Assembly: GCA_016778085.1 (NCBI GenBank)
Contig: JADHQF010000003.1
Span: 1 to 37,839, forward strand
Direction of reading: 5' to 3'
Source of the DNA: Luminiphilus sp.
GTDB lineage: Bacteria > Pseudomonadota > Gammaproteobacteria > Pseudomonadales > Halieaceae
DNA length: 37,839 bases
A program made the position numbers and the translations under genes. The notes beneath the pieces were generated by a model. That model did not search any database. It saw only the letters and a program-made list of their open reading frames with translations, and had not been told where the DNA came from. Positions 22,829 through 30,757 of this stretch are shown piece by piece; position 1 is the stretch's first letter, and every line of letters begins with the position of its first letter.

Positions 22829-22834
22829 TATATT
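22829..22834 (+). promoter_or_regulatory. Candidate -10 element (TATATT) upstream of rubrerythrin, no recognisable -35
   Basis: TATATT in the divergent oxyR/rubrerythrin intergenic region; lack of a -35 would fit activator dependence. Confidence 0.3.
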
Positions 22835-22906
22835 AGGCACACGCTGATGGTAGCTGCAGTTTGAGCTGCCTCTGTAATTCGACAGGCAACACACAAGGAG
22901 TAAGTC

Positions 22907-23326
22907 ATGGAACTGAAAGGCAGTGCTACCGAGCAAAACCTGAAGGACGCTTTCGCAGGTGAATCTCAGGCGAATCGACGCTACCTCTACTTCGCCTCAA
23001 AGGCGGACGTCGAGGGTTACAACGACGTAGCGGCGGTCTTTCGCTCTACAGCGGAAGGCGAGACCGGGCATGCTCATGGCCATCTGGAGTATCTGGAAGA
23101 GGTCGGCGATCCCGCTACCGGGCTGCCAATGGGCGATACCAAGAAGAATCTCGAGGCGTCGATCGCCGGTGAGACTCACGAGTACACCGATATGTACCCG
23201 GGTATGGCCAAGGCCGCGCGTGACGAAGGTTTTGACGAGATCGCGGACTGGTTCGAAACACTGGCCAAGGCCGAGCGCAGCCACGCCAATCGCTTCCAGA
23301 AGGCGCTGGATAACCTCGACGGTTAA
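22907..23326 (+). CDS. Rubrerythrin-type ferritin-like diiron protein lacking a rubredoxin domain
   Basis: 139 aa; [70 protein letters not shown]; protein ends without any CxxC rubredoxin module. Confidence 0.94.
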   Translation: MELKGSATEQNLKDAFAGESQANRRYLYFASKADVEGYNDVAAVFRSTAEGETGHAHGHLEYLEEVGDPATGLPMGDTKKNLEASIAGETHEYTDMYPGMAKAARDEGFDEIADWFETLAKAERSHANRFQKALDNLDG

Positions 23327-23347
23327 TCCCAGCTCTCGCTTAAACTC

Positions 23348-23381
23348 AACAAGGGGAGCAATTTTGCTCCCCTTGTTTTTT
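23348..23381 (+). terminator. Strong intrinsic terminator downstream of rubrerythrin
   Basis: AACAAGGGGAGCAA-TT-TTGCTCCCCTTGTT followed by T-tract; perfect inverted repeat (14 bp arms if paired to the loop). Confidence 0.92.
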
Positions 23382-23475
23382 CCGGCTCACGCCCCCTGTA
23401 GTTCATCCCGCTCGGCAACCGGCTTACCAGCAACGAGGTGGATGATTTTTTCTTTAACTAAGAGCGCAACAGGTC

Positions 23476-24798
23476 ATGAGAGAAGGCAGTATTGACGCAC
23501 CCACTCGGCATCCTCTGGATTGGCAAAGCGAGGATTTTTGGGATAAAAGTTCGCTCAACGGGGAGTTGGAGCGGGTCTTTGACGTCTGTCACGGATGCCG
23601 CCGTTGCGTCAGCCTGTGCGATGCATTCCCCACCCTGTTTGATTTGATTGACGAGTCGGACACGATGGAGGTCGACGGAGTCGACACGACCGACTACGAC
23701 AAGGTCGCCGAGCAGTGCTACCTCTGCGATCTGTGCTACCTCACCAAGTGCCCCTATGTGCCACCCCACGAATTCAACGTCGACTTCCCCCACCTCATGC
23801 TTCGCGCCAAGGCTCAGAAGTTCAAAAATCAGGGGGCATCACTCAGGGACCGCACATTAACGAGCACGGACAAGTTGCTCTCGACGACCTCTATCCCGCT
23901 GGTTGACGTGACCGTGAATGCGCTCAACAACACGGGCATCTTCCGCAAGGCGCTGTCCGCCAGCCTTGATATTCACCATGAGGCGCCGCTACCCAAGCTG
24001 CATAGCAAGACCTTGCGCAAGCGCGTCAAATCCTTGCTTGAGCCTCAGAATCCGACACCGGTAGGCGACACCACCGGGAAGGTGGCGCTCTATGCGACCT
24101 GTTATGGGAACTACAACAGTCCCGAGGTGGGTGAAGATTTTGTCAAAGTGTTTCAGCACAACGGCATTCACATCGACATCGTGCCGAAGGAGCAGTGTTG
24201 CGGCATGCCGAAGCTCGAGCTGGGGGATCTGGATAGTGTGGACGCACTGAAGCGCGCCAACATACCGGTGCTGGCCAAATTGGTTGATGAGGGCTACGAC
24301 CTCACGGCGCCGATCCCCTCCTGCGTGCTGATGTACAAACAGGAACTGCCCTTGATGTATCCGGATGATCCGGATGTCATTAAGGTGCAAAAGGCCTTCT
24401 TTGACCCGTTTGAGTATCTGTGGGCGCGACACAAGGGCGACGCCCTGAAAACCGAATTCACCAAAGCGCTGGGGAGCGTGGCGTACCAGGTCGCCTGCCA
24501 CCAGCGAGTGCAGAATATTGGCTTGAAAACGAGGGACGTGCTGAACCTCGTTAACGAAAGTGACGTCACCGCTTACGAGCGATGCTCAGGTCATGACGGC
24601 ACCTATGCGGTTAAAAAAGAGACCCGAGACAAGTCGGTGAAGATTGCGCGACCCACCGTCCGCAAGGTCGACGAGCAGGCGCCTGATCGCTTTATCAGTG
24701 ACTGCCCTATGGCGGGCGAGCACATCGCACACCTGTCAGCAAACGTGGACAAGGCGGAGCACCCTATGACGCTGCTGCGCGAGGCCTATGGCCTGTAA
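23476..24798 (+). CDS. Heterodisulfide reductase/GlpC-related Fe-S oxidoreductase with CCG domains
   Basis: Two ferredoxin-like motifs CHGCRRCVSLC and CYLCDLCYLTKCP; CCG motif EQCCGMPKLELGD; variant second motif RCSGHDGTY. Confidence 0.9.
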   Translation: MREGSIDAPTRHPLDWQSEDFWDKSSLNGELERVFDVCHGCRRCVSLCDAFPTLFDLIDESDTMEVDGVDTTDYDKVAEQCYLCDLCYLTKCPYVPPHEFNVDFPHLMLRAKAQKFKNQGASLRDRTLTSTDKLLSTTSIPLVDVTVNALNNTGIFRKALSASLDIHHEAPLPKLHSKTLRKRVKSLLEPQNPTPVGDTTGKVALYATCYGNYNSPEVGEDFVKVFQHNGIHIDIVPKEQCCGMPKLELGDLDSVDALKRANIPVLAKLVDEGYDLTAPIPSCVLMYKQELPLMYPDDPDVIKVQKAFFDPFEYLWARHKGDALKTEFTKALGSVAYQVACHQRVQNIGLKTRDVLNLVNESDVTAYERCSGHDGTYAVKKETRDKSVKIARPTVRKVDEQAPDRFISDCPMAGEHIAHLSANVDKAEHPMTLLREAYGL

Positions 24799-24847
24799 TC
24801 CTCTACACTGATAGCAATTGATTGAACACACATTCGAGGAATCGAAC

Positions 24848-25444
24848 ATGACACAGTTAACGCGTGATGACCTTTGGAGCCTTGAGGAGTACGCCGCCAA
24901 GCGCTCAGATTTCCGGGCCGAGGTCATGGCCCACAAGAAAAACCGGCAGCTGGCATTGGGCGAGCACGCACGGCTTTACTTCGAAGACGCCACGACCGTT
25001 CGCTACCAGATTCAGGAAATGCTTCGCATCGAGAGGGTCTTTGAAGCAGAAGGCATTGAAGAAGAACTCAGCGCCTACAACCCGCTCATTCCTGACGGTC
25101 ACAACTGGAAGGCCACATTCATGATCGAAATCCCTGACCCGGCACAGCGCGCGGTCAGACTGGGCGAAATGATTGGCATTGAAGATCAGGTGTGGTTACA
25201 GGTCGGCGACCTAGATCGCATCGTGCCGATTGCCGATGAGGATCTTGATCGCACCACTGCTGACAAAACCGCGTCGGTGCACTTCCTCCGCTTTGAGGTC
25301 ACGCCAGAGCAGATCAACGCGCTCAAAGATGGCGCCACCTTGTACGCCGGCATTGACCACCCCAGCTACCGTATTGATCGCTATGAGGTCCCTGCTGCCA
25401 TTCGGGAGTCACTCACAGCCGATCTGGTGCTGACGGAGCATTGA
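24848..25444 (+). CDS. DUF3501 family protein
   Basis: MTQLTRDDLWSLEEYAAKRSDFRAEVMAHKKNRQLALGEHARLYFEDATTVRYQIQEMLRIERVFE resembles DUF3501; follows the Fe-S protein gene. Confidence 0.82.
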   Translation: MTQLTRDDLWSLEEYAAKRSDFRAEVMAHKKNRQLALGEHARLYFEDATTVRYQIQEMLRIERVFEAEGIEEELSAYNPLIPDGHNWKATFMIEIPDPAQRAVRLGEMIGIEDQVWLQVGDLDRIVPIADEDLDRTTADKTASVHFLRFEVTPEQINALKDGATLYAGIDHPSYRIDRYEVPAAIRESLTADLVLTEH

Positions 25445-25493
25445 GGATATGCCGACGAATCACAGGGCGTTCTGGCAGACCGATGTCTAGCGT

Positions 25494-26345
25494 ATGACAC
25501 TGGTCGTTTTTGATCTCGATGGCACCTTGCTGGACAAGGGCTCAAAAATATCGACCTATACCGCCGATACGCTGGCCAAAATGCGGGCCCGCAATATCCC
25601 CTACACCGTCGCGACAGGGCGGACATTGCAGGCCGCCACTGCGCCAATCAAGGATCATCACTTCACGCTGCCGCTCATCCTCAAAAATGGCGCGATTATC
25701 TGGTCGCCGGAGGAGGCGCGTTACAGTCACCATTATTTACTGACCCGTGTGGAGGTATGGCATGTGCTGGCAGCCTTTACCCTCAATGACCTCACGCCGT
25801 TCGTTTTCTCGCTACAGCCCGGGCAGCGCCATGCGCTGTATCACGGACCACTGAAGAGCCAGAGCGAACACAAGCTGGCCGACTTGTTTGAAGCAGAGCG
25901 ACAGCTGCCCCTGGCGCCCCTGACAGCGATGCCCGACGAAATCAGCGTCATTAACGTGTTCTCTCTGGGTAGCGCCGAAGCAGTCGAACGAGTCAGCGCA
26001 AGCATTGCTGATGAGCCCCACCTTGTCGCCTACTCAGGCATTGCAATTCACGAACGCGAGATGGGCGAACATGTGACCAAAGAGCCGGCCCTGCACTGGA
26101 TCGACATTCACCACAGCCTCGGTAGCAAAGGCAACGGGATCAACCATCTGCGAAAAGAGCTGGAGATTGATCACGTGATTGCTTTTGGTGACGGCGACAA
26201 CGATTTGAGCATGTTTGAATGCGCCAGCGAGTGCTATGCCCCGGCTAACGCTGACCCTGTGATTCTTGAAGCGGCGGACGAGATTATCGGCCACCACGAT
26301 GAGGACGGCGTGGCCCGCTTTCTTCGCAAACGTTTTGAGCTCTAG
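25494..26345 (+). CDS. HAD-superfamily hydrolase (Cof/YidA type)
   Basis: FDLDGTLLDKGSKIS, GDGDNDLSMFECA. Confidence 0.93.
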   Translation: MTLVVFDLDGTLLDKGSKISTYTADTLAKMRARNIPYTVATGRTLQAATAPIKDHHFTLPLILKNGAIIWSPEEARYSHHYLLTRVEVWHVLAAFTLNDLTPFVFSLQPGQRHALYHGPLKSQSEHKLADLFEAERQLPLAPLTAMPDEISVINVFSLGSAEAVERVSASIADEPHLVAYSGIAIHEREMGEHVTKEPALHWIDIHHSLGSKGNGINHLRKELEIDHVIAFGDGDNDLSMFECASECYAPANADPVILEAADEIIGHHDEDGVARFLRKRFEL

Positions 26346-26348
26346 ACC

Positions 26349-27236
26349 CTAGCGCGCCTGCCTGACTTGGATCAGGCCCACACCTAGCAGAATCATGGTC
26401 AGCGCCACCAAATGCTCCCAGCCCCAGGGCTCGGCCAAGAAGAACGTTCCCGCTGTAAAAGCGACCGCGGGAATCAGGTAGTTAATCGTCGAGAGAAACC
26501 CTGGGCCTCTTTCTGTCACCACCACAAAGTAGCACCAGGTGGCGACACCCGTTGCCATCACGCCGAGGACAATGAGCACACTCGTCGCACCCGCCGTGGC
26601 ATCAAAACCCGGCCCCGCCGCCTGTGCCCACAGCGCCGGCATCGCCAACAAGATGCTGCCAATGACGAGGGTGCCCACGGATAGCGCGACAGGCTCTTGA
26701 GCAGGAAGCCGCTTTGCATACACACCATTAAACGCGTAACTGATCGTCGCCAACAATGCTGCGACCTGACCGGGCCACTGGCCACTGGCGCCTGCCGAGA
26801 GCAAGTCGTCGCCCACCAAGAGCCCCACCCCGGCAAATCCCACCACGACGCCGGCGAAGCGTCGCCAGGTCAGTGGCTCGTGATCCAGCAACCAGTGGGC
26901 GAGCAACAACGTCGCGATGGGCATCAGTGCCATGAGTATGCCCACCTCAGCCGAGGGAACTGATTGCTCCGCCCAGGCAATCAGTGAGAATGGAATGATA
27001 TTACCCGTCAGGCTCAACAGAGTGAGCCTGGGCCACCACTCCCGGCCAAGGCTCCAGCGCTGCTGGCGCCATCGCCACACGCAATAGACAACCAGCGCAC
27101 CCATCCACAGTCGACACCACACAATAAAGAGCGGGTGAAAGGACTCCAATGCGACGGCAATCAGTGCGAATGCAAACCCCCACACCAGCACGAGGTACCC
27201 GAGCAACGCCCAATGTTTGAAAATGTTTTGTGTCAT
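26349..27236 (-). CDS. EamA/DMT-family transporter
   Basis: About ten predicted TM segments, duplicated EamA architecture; start refined to MTQNIFKHWALLGYLV. Confidence 0.9.
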   Translation of the reverse strand: MTQNIFKHWALLGYLVLVWGFAFALIAVALESFHPLFIVWCRLWMGALVVYCVWRWRQQRWSLGREWWPRLTLLSLTGNIIPFSLIAWAEQSVPSAEVGILMALMPIATLLLAHWLLDHEPLTWRRFAGVVVGFAGVGLLVGDDLLSAGASGQWPGQVAALLATISYAFNGVYAKRLPAQEPVALSVGTLVIGSILLAMPALWAQAAGPGFDATAGATSVLIVLGVMATGVATWCYFVVVTERGPGFLSTINYLIPAVAFTAGTFFLAEPWGWEHLVALTMILLGVGLIQVRQAR

Positions 27237-27334
27237 ATCACTCACAGCTGTGTGACAACGCGCCACGGCGCAATAGTGCCGCTAAAATAGTGGAGAACTT
27301 TTGCTAAGCTCGATGTACGTAACGAGTGTAGATC

Positions 27335-28201
27335 ATGGTTCAGCGAGCACCCTCTCCAGAATCCGACCCGGACGCCTACGTCGAGTACATTTCTCGCTAT
27401 GGCATGCCCACCGCGCCTCAGGTTGCCCTGGCGGCCGGATTAGCGCGTGCGTGGTTCAAACCGAAGTTCGTTGGTCTCGAAAACCTGCCAGACAAGCCCG
27501 CATTATTGATTGGCAATCACGCCTTTATGGCAGTGGATGCCGCACTGTTTCATCTATATCTGTATTACGACCACGGCCGGTATGTTAAAGGCTTGGGTGA
27601 CAAATCGCTTTTCGCCAACGCCCACTACGCGGCCATTGCCCACGCGATGGGTGGCGTGTCCGGCCAGGCGCCCATTGTCGAACGACTCATGGCGCGCGGC
27701 GATGATCTTCTGCTATACCCCGGTGGGGCGTATGAATCTGTAAAACCCCTTGAGGCCCGCTACCAACTGCAGTGGAAGCAGCGTTACGGCTTCGTCAAGC
27801 TGGCAGCTAAGGCGGGCTATACCGTGGTGCCGGTCGCCTCGGTCGGACCTGATGAGTACTACGATCACGCCATATCCTCACAGGCCCTATTTAACTCGGC
27901 ACCCGTGAAACTGCTGATGAAAAATGGGTTATTGCCGAAGGACCTCCGTCCCGATCTGGTCCCACCCATCCCTGCAGGCATGCTGGGCGGGCTTTTACCG
28001 AAACCCAAGACCACGTATTTTGCGATTGGGGCACCAATTGATCTCTCGCAATACCAGGGTAAGACGCTGTCAACCCAGAAACTGACCGCACTGCGACGTC
28101 AATTCGCCACGGCGATCGAAAAAGAAATTCAAGGCCTGTTGCTGCTGAGAGAACAGGAGCGCCACCAGGACAGCTGGCTGAGGCGCCTGCTGTCTGCCTG
28201 A
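27335..28201 (+). CDS. Lysophospholipid acyltransferase-like protein (MGAT-like LPLAT)
   Basis: LIGNHAFMAVDAALF (HX5D), LLLYPGGAYES, VVPVASVGPDE. Confidence 0.85.
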   Translation: MVQRAPSPESDPDAYVEYISRYGMPTAPQVALAAGLARAWFKPKFVGLENLPDKPALLIGNHAFMAVDAALFHLYLYYDHGRYVKGLGDKSLFANAHYAAIAHAMGGVSGQAPIVERLMARGDDLLLYPGGAYESVKPLEARYQLQWKQRYGFVKLAAKAGYTVVPVASVGPDEYYDHAISSQALFNSAPVKLLMKNGLLPKDLRPDLVPPIPAGMLGGLLPKPKTTYFAIGAPIDLSQYQGKTLSTQKLTALRRQFATAIEKEIQGLLLLREQERHQDSWLRRLLSA

Positions 28202-28207
28202 TCTCCC

Positions 28208-29161
28208 ATGGCATTGACTCGCATGATACGCACCACACTTTGGGTCCTGCTTGGCCTGGTGCTTGCTTGGGTACTACTGTCGGTTTTTTTGGCGCCCCCG
28301 CACCTGATCTCAACTACGCCCTACCCGGTTGACCAAACGCCCGCCACCCGCAGTCTCGATTATCAGGACATCACGATACCCAGCGACGATCTATTGCTTG
28401 AGGGCTGGTGGATACCGGCATCCCAGCCCATCGCCGATCTCATTTTTGTGCATGGGGCCGGCTCCAATCGGATCTCGCAGTTCATCGGCTCGCTTGATTT
28501 CTATCGGACGCTAAACGAACTGAACATATCGGTCGTGACGATGGACATCCGCAATCATGGAAATTCACCAGTGACCGACGGCACATTGCGCATGGGACTG
28601 GCGGAGTGGCCAGACGTGGTCGCCACAGGACAATGGCTGGATCAGCATCATCCCAGCGACCGGCCGAGAATTCTTTTCGGCGCCTCGATGGGGGGCAGTA
28701 CGGTCATCCACGCCATGAGGAATGGACTCGCAGCCGACGCCGTGATTTTGCTCGACCCGTTGCTCGATGTGCTGGACAGCATGATGGAGGTTGGCCAGGT
28801 TGAAACAGGGTTTCCACCGCTGTTGTTTTCCATTGCAGCGCGATCGGCTATCCAACGATATGGCTTGCCTCACCGCGAAACGAGCCCACTCGCGATGGCC
28901 AAGACACTGGACTTACCCATACTCCTGATCCAGGACTGGGAAGACCCGGTCACACGCTCACCTTTTGCCGCCGAGCTTGCGAACACTAACCCGCGTGTCA
29001 CCCTGGCCCGGGTACCCGCCATTTCGATGGATGAGGCCTGCCTCGATGGCAAGGAAGAGTGGGGCACTCACGTCGCTGCGCACCCCTGCCGGCCTGACTG
29101 GACCCGGGAAACGGTATCGGCGTTTATCCAATCTGTGGTGAACCAGGCTCCTAGCCTTTAG
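28208..29161 (+). CDS. Alpha/beta hydrolase, N-terminally membrane anchored or exported
   Basis: N-terminal TM, LIFVHGAGSNR, nucleophile elbow FGASMGGST. Confidence 0.88.
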   Translation: MALTRMIRTTLWVLLGLVLAWVLLSVFLAPPHLISTTPYPVDQTPATRSLDYQDITIPSDDLLLEGWWIPASQPIADLIFVHGAGSNRISQFIGSLDFYRTLNELNISVVTMDIRNHGNSPVTDGTLRMGLAEWPDVVATGQWLDQHHPSDRPRILFGASMGGSTVIHAMRNGLAADAVILLDPLLDVLDSMMEVGQVETGFPPLLFSIAARSAIQRYGLPHRETSPLAMAKTLDLPILLIQDWEDPVTRSPFAAELANTNPRVTLARVPAISMDEACLDGKEEWGTHVAAHPCRPDWTRETVSAFIQSVVNQAPSL

Positions 29162-29224
29162 CTGGGAGGCATCTGGCTTTCGGGGCGTCGCGTATATAGC
29201 CCACATTCGCAGGAATACAGCCTT

Positions 29225-29776
29225 ATGAAACACCTTGTATTGACCATGGCCGCGGTGTCAGCCCTCTTCAGCCACCCAGTGTTCGCCTCTTGTCCGGATT
29301 TTTTGAACCACTCGATGCGCAAGCTGGCATCCACCGAAACGATTCAGTTTTGCGAAGCCTACGAGGGCAAAGCGCTGTTGATCGTGAATACCGCCAGCTA
29401 CTGTGGCTATACCTCGCAGTTCGAGGGTTTGGAGGAGGTTCACCAGACCTACGAAGACAATGGACTGGTTGTCCTGGGATTTTCCAGTGACGATTTCTTT
29501 CAGGAGGACAATGATGAAGGCGACGCCGCCGAGGTCTGCTTCGAGAAGTACGAGGTGACCTTCCCGGTGATCGCTACATCAGCAGTCCGCGGCTCGGATG
29601 CCAACCCGGTCTTCCGCGGCCTGGGAGAGGCGGCGGGCTATCCGCGCTGGAACTTCAACAAGTATCTGGTTTCACCCGCCGGCGAAATCGTGGAGCATTT
29701 CGCCAGCGGCGTGAAGCCTGACAGCGAAGAGATGCGTGCGGCCATTGAGGCGGCGCTTCCGGCTACACAAAGCTGA
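29225..29776 (+). CDS. Glutathione peroxidase-like thiol peroxidase with signal peptide
   Basis: MKHLVLTMAAVSALFSHPVFA signal; LLIVNTASYCGYTSQFEGLEEVHQTY; PRWNFNKYLVSPAGEIVEHFAS. Confidence 0.92.
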   Translation: MKHLVLTMAAVSALFSHPVFASCPDFLNHSMRKLASTETIQFCEAYEGKALLIVNTASYCGYTSQFEGLEEVHQTYEDNGLVVLGFSSDDFFQEDNDEGDAAEVCFEKYEVTFPVIATSAVRGSDANPVFRGLGEAAGYPRWNFNKYLVSPAGEIVEHFASGVKPDSEEMRAAIEAALPATQS

Positions 29777-29784
29777 GTCGAGTC

Positions 29785-30060
29785 ATGCAGGAACCCTGCG
29801 CTTGCTGTCGTCGCAGGGTTCCACTCACCTTCCACCACCTCATCCCCAAAAAAGTGCACCGCCGGGCGCATTTCAAGCGGCACTATAAAAAAGCCGATCT
29901 ACAACACGGCGTGCTGGTCTGCCGGTTATGCCATCGCGGCATTCATCACGAGTACGACGAAATGACCTTGGCACGCCAATTCAACACGCTAACAGCGCTG
30001 ATGGGGGATGAAACGCTCTCGAGGCATTTTGAGTGGGCTGCAAAGCAGCGGGAGCAGTAG
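29785..30060 (+). CDS. Small HNH endonuclease-like protein
   Basis: CACCRRRVPLTFHHLIPKKVHRR...VCRLCHRGIHHEYDE: paired CxxC and HH...H HNH-type pattern. Confidence 0.8.
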   Translation: MQEPCACCRRRVPLTFHHLIPKKVHRRAHFKRHYKKADLQHGVLVCRLCHRGIHHEYDEMTLARQFNTLTALMGDETLSRHFEWAAKQREQ

Positions 30061-30115
30061 CGCTGTCAGTTTTACCAAGCGCTTTTAAACGCCCGCGGCT
30101 CCAAAAAAGCCCGGC

Positions 30116-30727
30116 TCATTCATCGTGCTGCTGGCTCAGATAGTCCGAGACCAACTCAGTCATCACCGCGATTTTCTGGCCTCCGTCCACAACCAGATCC
30201 GCTGTGCTTTCGGCCCGAGCGCCCCACTCCGCAAAAGTGCCCTCGGCTCGCGCCCAAAAGCGCTCGATCGATCCCAGATCGCGGCCTCGCTCATGCTGAT
30301 CGCGCTGTAGTCGACGTTGCCAACGCAGCTCGGCGTCAGTGGCCACGAAAATCAAAGTATCAAAGGTCGCCCTCAGGTCGGCACGGGATGCCACCAAAAT
30401 CCCCTCGACAAGAATTGTATTCCGCGGCGAGATGTTGGCGGTATCAGGCAGTCGGCAATGGGTAGTGAAGTCGTAGGTCGGACACGCCACGGCGCGCCCC
30501 GAACGAAGTGCATCAATATGCGCAGCGAAGAGATCCAGATCCAGCGCATCAGGGTGATCAAAATTGACCGCCTCCCGTTCCTCAGAACCCAGATGCGCCA
30601 GATCGTGATAGTAGGCATCAATCGGCAGCAAAATCGCATGGTCTTGGCCCATGGAGGCCACGAGCGCAGCCGCCAGTGTGGATTTACCGCTACCCGAGCC
30701 ACCCGCGATCGCAATAACACGACGCAC
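30116..30727 (-). CDS. Uridine kinase-like P-loop kinase
   Basis: AIAGGSGSGKSTLAAAL, PIDAYYHDL, NFDHPDALDLDLF, PTYDF, LVEGILV. Confidence 0.88.
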   Translation of the reverse strand: MRRVIAIAGGSGSGKSTLAAALVASMGQDHAILLPIDAYYHDLAHLGSEEREAVNFDHPDALDLDLFAAHIDALRSGRAVACPTYDFTTHCRLPDTANISPRNTILVEGILVASRADLRATFDTLIFVATDAELRWQRRLQRDQHERGRDLGSIERFWARAEGTFAEWGARAESTADLVVDGGQKIAVMTELVSDYLSQQHDE

Positions 30728-30757
30728 TAGCTACTCCGTAGCGTGTGTCGCGCCCGC

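Noticed and set aside
23989-24501. 170-aa minus-strand ORF
   Set aside because: Antisense to the Fe-S oxidoreductase; no motif support.
27512-27535. HX5D instead of HX4D in the acyltransferase as an anomaly
   Set aside because: The protein resembles the MGAT-like LPLAT group, where five-residue spacing is expected.
30061-30115. Possible bidirectional terminator in the HNH/uridine kinase convergent gap
   Set aside because: GC-rich arms around AAAAAA do not form a convincing uninterrupted stem.
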